NCBI GenBank assembly: GCA_941918925.1 | Contig: OW799234.1 | Span: forward strand, 78,574,543 to 78,638,542 | Reading direction: 5' to 3' | Source of the DNA: Phyto melanocephala | Taxonomy: Eukaryota; Arthropoda; Insecta; Diptera; Rhinophoridae | Length of the DNA stretch: 64,000 nucleotides | In this document: piece by piece, positions 23,181 through 33,486 of the stretch | Layout: each line of letters opens with the position of its first letter | How positions within the stretch are numbered: position 1 is the stretch's first letter | Position numbers and translations under genes: made by a program | The notes under the pieces: model-generated | Told to the model about the DNA's origin: nothing | Seen by the model: only the letters and a program-made list of their open reading frames with translations | The model's database searches: none

Positions 23181-23795
23181 AAGGGTGGTTAAATTTTAAG
23201 GACCGATGTTGTCTTTAAATAAAACACAAATTATTTAGGATATTATTATTTCTTTTTATAATGATAATATTTGTATGGTTCAATTATGTATTTAACAAAA
23301 TATTGGCCAAATGGCCCCCCCCATCCTTGGCGCCACTCCTCTATCTGATGGTCCAAATTTTCAATGACAATATTGATGCTCAATTGTTAAGCATGATGAT
23401 GAGTCGAGGTTGACTGCTATTTTGCCACACTATCGCAAAAAACAGCAATAGTTCCCATTCAACGAACTAAGAAGGCATTCACAGATTTTCTAACATTTTA
23501 TACAGACCTGTTTTGCAGAAATTTAAATATTTTTTACAATTCTCCCGATTGTGGACGAATTTGAACGATTATGTTGATCAAAAGAATTACGAAGTGCACT
23601 AAATGCATTTTGATTTGAACGCCCATTTTTATAAAAAACCTGAATAACTTTAAAGCGTTGCTCATTTGCGTATCTTTCCACGGATCAAAATGAGTAAGTT
23701 TGAGATAAAGAAATGTCAAGTGAAATGCAGAAAACAAATTTAAAGACTAGGTGTAGTTCACCTTAAACATGGGCCCTTAAAATTTAACCACCCTC
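23181..23795 (-). mobile_element. mariner-derived MITE nested in L1
   Basis: The terminal inverted repeats are AAGGGTGGTTAAATTTTAAG and GAGGGTGGTTAAATTTTAAG, flanked by TA. On the minus strand the interior keeps frame-broken pieces of a mariner N-terminus (RNSFDQHN-like and STIGRIV-like sequence from the GATTATGTTGATCAAAAGAA region). It is a 0.6 kb internally deleted derivative. Copies sit at the same position in L2, L3 and L5 but not L4. Confidence 0.82.
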
Positions 23796-24355
23796 TATAA
23801 AGAAAGTGATACATATTTTATTATTAAGAGATTATTCTATAGCGATTAACAAAATAATAAATATAGTGCTTTAAATGTACACAAAATTGGTGGTGGGTAT
23901 AAAAGATTCGGCACAGCCGAATATAGTGCTCTTACTTGTTCTTATTTTACATTTGTTTTTTTAAAAACAACAAAAAATTTCTTACAATATTATGGAAGAA
24001 TATATATAATTTTTTTTTCTGATTTTTGGAAACTTTTCGTGTACTAAGTAAATATACTATGGTTACAAATATATATGAAAATAAACTTAAAAAAATAAAA
24101 AAACCGGCTTTTTCGGATAAAAAAACCGGAGTATCCGGTATTCGAAAAATCAACATTTAGAAAAAACTGCCAGCTGAAAGAGGAAAAAACTGGGTTTTCC
24201 ACCGGTTGTAAAACCGAGTCGATCACCCTACTTTACACCATCTGATTTCTTATCTCAGTTGAGCTATTAAACACTAGTTCAAAGCTCTACAAGCTTCCAA
24301 AAAATTTAAATTTTTTAAATTTGATTTAAATACTTGCGGGAAGCTATTTTAAATA

Positions 24356-27073
24356 AAAACAAGTAAGAGCACTATATTCGGCTGTGCCGAATCTTTTATA
24401 CCCACCACCAATTTTGTGTACATTTAAAGCACAATATTTATTATTTTGTTAATCGCTATAGAATAATCTCTTTATAATAAAATATGTATCACTTTCTTTG
24501 TAGAGGGTGGTTAAATTTTAAGGGCCCATGTTTAAGGTGAACCACATCTAAACTTCAACTTTTTTCTTGTATTTCATTAGACATTTCTCAATCTCAGACT
24601 AACTCAATTTAAACCGTGGAAATATACGCAATCGAGCAACGCTTTTAAATATTAAAGATTTTTATAAAAATGGGCGTTCAAATCAAAATGCATTTTGTGC
24701 ACTTCGTGATTCTTTTGGTCAACATAATCGTTCGAATTCGTCCACAATCGTGAGAATTGTAAACAATATTTAAATGTCTGCAAAGCAGGTCTGTATGAAA
24801 TTTGAAAACATCTGTGAATGCCATCTTAGTTCGTTGAATGGGAAACATTGCTGTTTTTCACGATAACGTGGCAAAAGAGCAAGCAACCTCGACTCATCAT
24901 CGTGCCCAACAATCGAGCATCAACAGTGTCATTGAAAATATGGACTATTGGATCGTGGTGTGCCGCCTATGTTGGGGGGCCATTTGGCCGATATTTTGTT
25001 CCATACATAATTGAAGCATACAAATATTATCATTATAAAAATAAATGATAATAATTTCATAATAATTTTATTCAAAATCAACATAGTCCCTTAAAATAAA
25101 ACCACCCGTTATAACTTCGGTATGCTAGTAAAATGTTTTCGTAAATTTAGTCTTTCAATGAAAGTGGCCGTTAAAATACGCGTGTCAATAAAGTTTCTGC
25201 TAATAAACATAACTTAGATATTTCAATATAGTCCTTTAGTATTCCAAAATATTTATTCATAGAGAACTTACATGAATTTAAGAGGAAGAAAGTGAATTTA
25301 AGGTTAAATTTTAAGGGCCGCAGGGTGATTTAAAATATACATTCTCTGCATTTTTCTAAAACGGGAAATTTATTAGTAAGTTTTTGATTTTTAAACTTCT
25401 ATAACATTTTGCTTTTAAAAGATTTTCAAACGAAATAAGTTTTTTATAATTTTAAAATTTGTTAGCCATTAGTACATGAAAATAAATTGTTTATAATGTT
25501 TAGAGATAATTTTTTTTTACTTAGGTCAAAATTTTCCTAAATTCCCATTTTTAATAGAGCATAACTTCAGGAGAACATAAGCATAAGTTGTTAGCATGCC
25601 ATCTAGTAGTTGCTAGTAGAGTCATCTATCTTATCATCTTTATCTTATATTTAGCTACAGTACAATAAATGGCATGAATAAATGCTAATATATATGACTA
25701 ATATATCTTTATAAAAATTTAAAGAAAAAAGTGTTATAACGAAGACTTTGACCAAAAAGCCATGTTTGCAAAATTTCAGAATAGTACATATAGTTTTGTC
25801 AGTTTTATTACGTTTTAAATTTGAAATATACACTGTGCGGTATAAATTTTCGTACATTTTTATCTATAACTCTTTTCCTAATTCATAAATTTAAGCGATT
25901 TTCAGGGAAAAATATTCTTTTGACTCGATAAATATATATTCGAAGTTTCATGACTACGTTTATGCGTCTGGACACAATTCAAAAGTGAAAGTGGGCGTTA
26001 TAGTAGGCGTGTCAAAGTTGTTCTTGCTAATGAGTACAACTTAGGTGTTTCAATATAGTCCTTTATTATTCCAAAATCTTTATTAATAGAGAAATTATAT
26101 GAATTTTAGGTAAAACGTTATATGGGAGGTGGGCGTAAAAGTGGGCGTGGCACCTTAATTTTCTGGCACAGTAATGACATTGCCTAGGGGGATGTACGTA
26201 GCAAATTTTATCATCATACCTCTAATTTTGCCGGTTTTATGAGCTTTTAAATTTCATTAACGGTAGATAACGTAAAAAGTGGGCGTTATAGTAGGCGTGT
26301 CAAAGTTATTTATGCGAATGAGTACAACTTAGGTGTTTCAAAATAGCCCTTTGTAATTCCAAAATCTTTATTAATAGAGAAATTATATGAATTTTGAATA
26401 AAACGTTATATGGGAGGTGGGCGTAAAAGTGGGCGTGGCACATTGATTTGCCGTTAAAAGAAAGCGTGTTACCAAAAAGCAAAGTGTGCAAAATTTCAGA
26501 GTCGTACATCCAATTTTGTTGCTTTTATGACGTTTTTGTTTTTAAATATACCGAAAAATACACTGTGCGGTATAAATTTTCGTACATTTTGATCGATAAC
26601 TCCTCTCCTAATGCATAGATTTAGACAATTTTTGGGGGAAAATATTGTCTTTGCCCAGGAAATATATATTCGAAGTTTCATGACTCTACGTTAAGGCGTT
26701 TGGACACAATTCCATTTTATTCGATGTTCGAAGGACACGGTTTTTTCGACCTACCCTTGCTTTTCGAGCTATAACTCTCTTCCTAATATTCCGATTTAGC
26801 CCACTTTCAATACCAAACAAACCTTGTCTATAAGAAAGATTCTGGCAAAATTTGAGCCCCCTAGCTTTTTCGGTGCGACCTCTATCGTGCTTTCAACAGA
26901 CGGACAGACGGACAGACGGACAGACGGACGGACATAGCTAGATCGTCATCAAATCAAACCCTGATTCAGAATATATATACTTTATGGGGTCTAAAATGGA
27001 TATTTCGATGTGTTACAAACGGAATGACAAAATGAATATACCCCCACCATTTTTTTGGTGGCGGGTATAAAAA
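24356..27073 (-). mobile_element. long rolling-circle element, copy L2, left arm of a large inverted repeat
   Basis: Read on the minus strand it runs from ATACCCGCCACC at 27073 to TTACTTGTTTT at 24356 with all family landmarks (core, PyGTC repeat with 4 units, two CACGCCCAC units, ATTCGGC hairpin). It is almost identical to L3: paired positions add up to 55670 along the whole arm, apart from one 8-bp microsatellite unit and one base change that I noticed near 25553. No protein is encoded; the open frames that recur in both arms are mirror images of element sequence. Confidence 0.9.
24504..25109 (+). mobile_element. mariner-derived MITE nested in L2
   Basis: The left end GAGGGTGGTTAAATTTTAAG follows TA and the worn right end ACCACCCG precedes TTATA. 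In the plus strand a broken frame reads AFCALRDSFGQHNRSNSSTI, followed by VRIV, matching the helix-turn-helix region of mariner transposases. It occupies the same site as in L1, L3 and L5. Confidence 0.8.
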
Positions 27074-27182
27074 TAAAGATAATATCTCTGGCCGTGACTC
27101 TATTGTTAAACAGAAGTCAGATACATACATAGTGTAAAGATAGCATAAGAAAGGTAACAAGTAAATGTGACTTTTTACTTAA

Positions 27183-28121
27183 TAGGGATGGGCAAAAAAT
27201 ATCGATACATCAAAATATCGATATTAAAAAAAATATCGATATATATCGCCGATATTTCAAAAACCGAGTATCGTTTTCAGTATCTTTTTCAATATTTTTA
27301 GAACTCTTTAAATTTTAGAATTTTTTCAACAATACTGGCTGGCATCACCGCATGCATCATATGTTTTTTTTACCATAATTTTTTTTTACGACTAGCTTAG
27401 CCATTCTTGTTTTAAACTTAGTCCTTCAAGTGACGCACCATTCATCTTCTTCGTTCACTTTAAGGCTTCATGTAAAATACGCTTTTCTGAAGAAGGTTGA
27501 GGAAAAAATAGAAAAAAATATTTTCTTTCAATTGCCATCATATTTAACCCACGGTTCTAGCGTATTCTTTTTACTTTTATAACAGCTGCCTTAAATGTTA
27601 TGTTAAAAATAAGCGATATTATTCGCTCGGAACATAGTAAGAGGGAACAAGTTTTTTCCGCTTTGAGGACTGCTAAAAGAAGCGGTTTGACAGGATATCA
27701 CATAAAGCAAAGAGTACTTCTGATGTCCATATCCGATGAGTACTGGTTTGAATAATATGTAAGCGTAATGTTTTGTAACTTATTTGATGCCATTTATAAT
27801 TGTGTCGTTGATTTTTTTATATCTTTAATATGGCGAGCTATTAAATAATATTAAATTATTATTTTTTCTATTTTATTTATTGTTTTTATTGAATTGTTTG
27901 CAGAAATAAATATTTAAAATCATATAATAAGTTTGTACATATGTATGTATGCAGTATGTGTATATAATTTTTAAACTTGAAATATTTTAACAACATTGTT
28001 AGATAGGTAAATACGTTTCGATATATCGAAATATCGATGTTTTTGAAAAAAATATATCGATACTGTTGAAAAATATTGACACGATATACATCAATATATT
28101 TTTTCTATTTGCCCACCACTG
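27183..28121. mobile_element. hAT-like element in the spacer of the large inverted repeat (0.94 kb)
   Basis: The ends TAGGGATGGGCAAAAAATAT and, inward from the right, CAGTGGTGGGCAAATAGAAA are hAT-type. Flanking octamers TTACTTAA (27175-27182) and ATACTTAA (28122-28129) agree at seven of eight positions. Both ends carry clusters of ATATCGATA repeats. A plus-strand stretch near 27660-27750 (LRTAKRSGLTGYHIKQ-like) may be a transposase scrap, but I cannot confirm that. Confidence 0.72.
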
Positions 28122-28588
28122 ATACTTAAAAGAAAAAATACAGAAAAGAGACACCCAAATTCCTTATTTCTTGCAATCGACTATTTTCTTTTGTGTTTAT
28201 AAAATTTTTATTGCAAGAATCATAATTTCTTAGTACTGTTGTCTCAGTATATTTAACAATTTATAAAACGAACGAAAGTAATCAAATTCTTTGCCAAGCA
28301 TATTGTTCAGTTCTTACTTTTTGGTGGTTTTAAAATTTTCATAATCATAATTCTTTAGTGGGGATTACATCGACCCCTAAAATGTGAAATTATCGTATGT
28401 TACGTTTTTTTAAAAATCAACTTTTTTATGCAAATTGGTTCTACATCCATAAATCCCTGTGCTGATAAAATATTATAGCAATAACTGTTTTAGTTATGGA
28501 GATAACACTGTGTACATTTTATCGTATGTAGCAGTTATGGTGTAATTACATAAGGCGATAGCGTAAAGGAGAGCAATTTTTGTCCCTC

Positions 28589-31314
28589 TTTTTATACCCG
28601 CCACCAAAAAAATGGTGGGGGTATATTCATTTTGTCATTCCGTTTGTAACACATCGAAATATCCATTTTAGACCCCATAAAGTATATATATTCTGAATCA
28701 GGGTTTGATTTGATGACGATCTAGCTATGTCCGTCCGTCTGTCCGTCTGTCCGTCTGTCCGTCTGTCCGTCTGTTGAAAGCACGATAGAGGTCGCACCGA
28801 AAAAGCTAGGGGGCTCAAATTTTGCCAGAATCTTTCTTATAGACAAGGTTTGTTTGGTATTGAAAGTGGGCTAAATCGGAATATTAGGAAGAGAGTTATA
28901 GCTCGAAAAGCAAGGGTAGGTCGAAAAAACCGTGTCCTTCGAACATCGAATAAAATGGAATTGTGTCCAAACGCCTTAACGTAGAGTCATGAAACTTCGA
29001 ATATATATTTCCTGGGCAAAGACAATATTTTCCCCCAAAAATTGTCTAAATCTATGCATTAGGAGAGGAGTTATCGATCAAAATGTACGAAAATTTATAC
29101 CGCACAGTGTATTTTTCGGTATATTTAAAAACAAAAACGTCATAAAAGCAACAAAATTGGATGTACGACTCTGAAATTTTGCACACTTTGCTTTTTGGTA
29201 ACACGCTTTCTTTTAACGGCAAATCAATGTGCCACGCCCACTTTTACGCCCACCTCCCATATAACGTTTTATTCAAAATTCATATAATTTCTCTATTAAT
29301 AAAGATTTTGGAATTACAAAGGGCTATTTTGAAACACCTAAGTTGTACTCATTCGCATAAATAACTTTGACACGCCTACTATAACGCCCACTTTTTACGT
29401 TATCTACCGTTAATGAAATTTAAAAGCTCATAAAACCGGCAAAATTAGAGGTATGATGATAAAATTTGCTACGTACATCCCCCTAGGCAATGTCATTACT
29501 GTGCCAGAAAATTAAGGTGCCACGCCCACTTTTACGCCCACCTCCCATATAACGTTTTACCTAAAATTCATATAATTTCTCTATTAATAAAGATTTTGGA
29601 ATAATAAAGGACTATATTGAAACACCTAAGTTGTACTCATTAGCAAGAACAACTTTGACACGCCTACTATAACGCCCACTTTCACTTTTGAATTGTGTCC
29701 AGACGCATAAACGTAGTCATGAAACTTCGAATATATATTTATCGAGTCAAAAGAATATTTTTCCCTGAAAATCGCTTAAATTTATGAATTAGGAAAAGAG
29801 TTATAGATAAAAATGTACGAAAATTTATACCGCACAGTGTATATTTCAAATTTAAAACGTAATAAAACTGACAAAACTATATGTACTATTCTGAAATTTT
29901 GCAAACATGGCTTTTTGGTCAAAGTCTTCGTTATAACACTTTTTTCTTTAAATTTTTATAAAGATATATTAGTCATATATATTAGCATTTATTCATGCCA
30001 TTTATTGTACTGTAGCTAAATATAAGATAAAGATGATAAGATAGATGACTCTACTAGCAACTACTAGATGGCATGCTAACAACTTATGCTTATGTTCTCC
30101 TGAAGTTATGCTCTTTTAAAAATGGGAATTTAGGAAAATTTTGACCTAAGTAAAAAAAAATTATCTCTAAACATTATAAACAATTTATTTTCATGTACTA
30201 ATGGCTAACAAATTTTAAAATTATACAAAACTTATTTCGTTTGAAAATCTTTTAAAAGCAAAATGTTATAGAAGTTTAAAAATCAAAAACTTACTAATAA
30301 ATTTCCCGTTTTAGAAAAATGCAGAGAATGTATATTTTAAATCACCCTGCGGCCCTTAAAATTTAACCTTAAATTCACTTTCTTCCTCTTAAATTCATGT
30401 AAGTTCTCTATGAATAAATATTTTGGAATACTAAAGGACTATATTGAAATATCTAAGTTATGTTTATTAGCAGAAACTTTATTGACACGCGTATTTTAAC
30501 GGCCACTTTCATTGAAAGACTAAATTTACGAAAACATTTTACTAGCATACCGAAGTTATAACGGGTGGTTTTATTTTAAGGGACTATGTTGATTTTGAAT
30601 AAAATTATTATGAAATTATTATCATTTATTTTTATAATGATAATATTTGTATGCTTCAATTATGTATGGAACAAAATATCGGCCAAATGGCCCCCCAACA
30701 TAGGCGGCACACCACGATCCAATAGTCCATATTTTCAATGACACTGTTGATGCTCGATTGTTGGGCACGATGATGAGTCGAGGTTGCTTGCTCTTTTGCC
30801 ACGTTATCGTGAAAAACAGCAATGTTTCCCATTCAACGAACTAAGATGGCATTCACAGATGTTTTCAAATTTCATACAGACCTGCTTTGCAGACATTTAA
30901 ATATTGTTTACAATTCTCACGATTGTGGACGAATTCGAACGATTATGTTGACCAAAAGAATCACGAAGTGCACAAAATGCATTTTGATTTGAACGCCCAT
31001 TTTTATAAAAATCTTTAATATTTAAAAGCGTTGCTCGATTGCGTATATTTCCACGGTTTAAATTGAGTTAGTCTGAGATTGAGAAATGTCTAATGAAATA
31101 CAAGAAAAAAGTTGAAGTTTAGATGTGGTTCACCTTAAACATGGGCCCTTAAAATTTAACCACCCTCTACAAAGAAAGTGATACATATTTTATCATAAAG
31201 AGATTATTCTATAGCGATTAACAAAATAATAAATATTGTGCTTTAAATGTACACAAAATTGGTGGTGGGTATAAAAGATTCGGCACAGCCGAATATAGTG
31301 CTCTTACTTGTTTT
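28589..31314 (+). mobile_element. long rolling-circle element, copy L3, right arm of a large inverted repeat
   Basis: This is a full-length copy with start TTTTTATACCCGCCACC, core, five PyGTC units, two 288-bp-type units (CCACGCCCAC at about 29233 and 29520), nested MITE and end ATTCGGCACAGCCGAAT, GCTCTTACTTGTT. It is almost identical to L2 in inverted orientation across a 1.5 kb spacer, although L1, L4 and L5 differ by several percent or more by eye. Confidence 0.9.
30561..31166 (-). mobile_element. mariner-derived MITE nested in L3
   Basis: This is the mirror copy of the MITE at 24504-25109, at the same position of the host element, ending CTTAAAATTTAACCACCCTC next to TA. Confidence 0.8.
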
Positions 31315-31422
31315 ATATGGAGTTTGACAATTCTCGGCACTGAAATCTCTTTGACAAACATTGGCTAACAAAAAAATAATCAGCTGGGCTGGCACCGCCA
31401 CCTGTATAACTGTACCCTGGTA

Positions 31423-33015
31423 GAGGTGTTATTTATGTTTTTTTATTTAAAAGTAATAAAAACGCTCTCCTGTAAAATTTTGTTTTTGCAGGATACGATA
31501 ATTTCGCGCACAGGGGTCGATATATTGATATTCGAAATGAAACTCTGTAGACACAACCACAAAATTTTACTACTACAACTAAACTAATACCTTTGGCAAC
31601 AATTTTGGAACTCAAAACTGATACTGTTTAAAACTGTGTATTATATTATACAATTTTAAAATATATCTTTTAAAAAATGTTCATAAAGGGATCGAAGTAC
31701 AAGGATTGTACTTTTATGGAAATTAGTTTGTAGGGATTACAAACTTATAATCAACAAATTGACTGAAGAGCAATTTGTTGCAGGGAAAAGGGGGTCGATT
31801 ATAGGACAACAAGAGGGGATACCTGATCTCCTATTGATTAAATATGAACAACAAGAAATTTGTTTCAAACAATTTACATTATTTTATTAAATACTTATAT
31901 GGGTGGGAAAAGAGATCCTTTTGATGAGTCCTCTGGTTGAACGTCTGGCCTGGTTGAACGTTGAAAAGTTAATAAACCAATGAATAAAACTTCAAAAACT
32001 TGGCGCTTTCGACCAAAAGACTCGTTATTTACTTACTCGTTACAAATATAAAGAATATGACATGCAGAGATGGGAATATTGATTATAATTTATATAAATT
32101 CAAATATTTAAATAATATACGATAATTCAAGAAAAGAGCGAATACATACAAATTGTATTTAAATTCAAGAGTACAAAAGTATTTACACCGCTTTCAACCG
32201 ATACTATTTTCTTTGTTTATATACTATCATATATTATAGCAAACATATTATAGAAAATTTACAATACATGAATTCTAAATGGTACTTGCTTTAAATAGTC
32301 TTATACCTGTGACAATCAAACAATTTGACTATTTCAGATTTTTAATTTTTTTTAGGACACATATGTTATAAACGTGATTCTGGTAAAAAATTCTATTATA
32401 TATTTTTCAGGTCCCCAGCATATTTGTAAATCAAGGTAGATCATAAGATAAAATAAGTATTTAAAAAAAATTACAAGCAAAAAAGTTGTAACGCTATATA
32501 TAACTTTCTGAAAACCATTTAAAATATACATACAAGATGTCTATAAATCAATTTGTTTTTTGTTAGAAAGGTTATTTTGTATTTTGCCATGGTAACAAAA
32601 ATACAACATGAAAACACAGGCATCGAAGTATCTCCTTAAAAAATTGATTGAAAATCCATCTAGTAGTTTTGCAAAAAGACAGATACAAATTTTATTAATT
32701 GGTGTTTTGTATTTTAAATGCCATCAACATTTTTGAGAGATATTCAATGAACAGACAGAGTTCTATTAGAGTTTTATAATTTTTTTAAATTCTTAACAAC
32801 TTGTTGGACGTGGATAAATCATACATATGGCTAGGTTATCTTACGATGGTTCAGTTTCCGTATGTCGATCTACATACATATACATTCAAATAGAAAGTCG
32901 GAGCTGAACTGTTAATTTAAAAGTAAATTAGATTAATTGGTACTTTGCCAGTAATAATCAAGTTAAGTTGGCACTCCTCCAGTTAATCCAATTGAAACGC
33001 ACGTATCACAGTACA
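31423..33015. other. spacer, nothing recognised
   Basis: The sequence is AT-rich and without gene or element boundaries. A few phrases (31480-31520, GGGGTCGATATATTG) echo 28370-28560 but are too short to call. Confidence 0.4.
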
Positions 33016-33035
33016 GCTACGCTACGCTACGCTAC
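33016..33035. repeat. (GCTAC)4 tandem repeat
   Basis: There are four perfect GCTAC units. Confidence 0.9.
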
Positions 33036-33134
33036 ACATTTAAAAAGGTTTGTTGCAAGGCATATTATTCATTATTTTGTTTATATTTTGCGTATATGAA
33101 GTTTGAAAATTGAAATTTTAAATAATTGAAGACC

Positions 33135-33268
33135 ATGGGGCAAATTACGGCATTCCAACGTGATCGAAATTAGAAAATTCTTATTAGAGTCTCAATACCT
33201 AAAGCACAGCGAACTCGATCGTTCGAGTAAAATTTCGATCGTGATCGAATACCGTAATTTGGCCCCAT
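33135..33268. mobile_element. 134-bp palindromic mini-element
   Basis: The left arm ATGGGGCAAATTACGGCATT... and right arm (inward) ATGGGGCCAAATTACGGTAT... are inverted, and the homology continues into GATCGAAATT on each side. It could fold into one long hairpin. No target duplication was identified. Confidence 0.65.
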
Positions 33269-33334
33269 ATCAGATAAAATTTTTGCTTTGTGTTGCGTTA
33301 CATATTTGCTTTAACATCAAAGATGAAATGCACA

Positions 33335-33486
33335 TACCAGGGTATACTTATACAGGTGGCGGTGCCAGCCTAGCTGATTATTTTTTTGTGTTTAATGTTT
33401 GTCGAACTCCATATATAAAAAAGAGATTACAGAGATAAAAATTGCTCTCCTTTACGCTATCACTTTAGGTAATTACACCATGGTAC
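33335..33486 (-). mobile_element. short interspersed repeat, copy 3 (inverted)
   Basis: Read on the minus strand it runs from GTACCATGGTGTAATTACC through GATAGCGTAAAGGAGAGCAA, TATATGGAGTTCGACAAAC and AATCAGCTAGGCTGGCACC to a GTATACCCTGGTA end. It is the intact counterpart of the repeat interrupted by L3. Confidence 0.7.

Larger units (their letters stand above)
21154..23940 (+). mobile_element. long mini-me/DINE-like rolling-circle element, copy L1 (2.8 kb)
   Basis: It begins TTTTTATACCCGCCACC with the inverted repeat CCACCAAAAAAATGGTGG, has the core GACCCCATAAAGTATATA, a long PyGTC repeat (21297-21362), a tandem array of 288-bp units and ends GGTGGGTATAAAAGATTCGG, CACAGCCGAAT hairpin, GTGCTCTTACTTGTT. 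No protein is encoded. A mariner-derived MITE is nested at 23181-23795. It lies inside the hAT-like element 19427-24230. Confidence 0.88.
19427..24230. mobile_element. hAT-like element split by two nested insertions
   Basis: The outer ends are TAGGGTGATCGA on the left and the same read inward on the right (TCGATCACCCTA form at 24219-24230), both followed by CCGGTT-rich sequence. Identical octamers CTTTACAC flank both sides (19419-19426, 24231-24238), an 8-bp target duplication of hAT type. Without the nested Helitron (19972-21122) and rolling-circle element (21154-23940) the host element is about 0.87 kb and non-coding. Confidence 0.85.
28536..31422 (+). mobile_element. short interspersed repeat, copy 2, interrupted by L3
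   Basis: The left part (28536-28590) has TTATGGTGTAATTACATAAG and GGAGAGCAATTTTTGTC; the right part (31313-31422) resumes with TATATGGAGTTTGACAA and AATCAGCTGGGCTGGCACC, ending TGTACCCTGG. The uninterrupted copies at 1720-1905 and 33335-33486 join these parts directly across a T run, so L3 inserted here without a target duplication. Confidence 0.75.

Noticed and set aside
24848..30822. Several 60-68 residue open frames occur in identical form in both halves of the 24-31 kb region, as if a conserved small protein family.
   Set aside because: They are mirror images caused by the inverted repeat of two non-coding rolling-circle elements; the frames cross MITE borders and microsatellites and have no protein family features.
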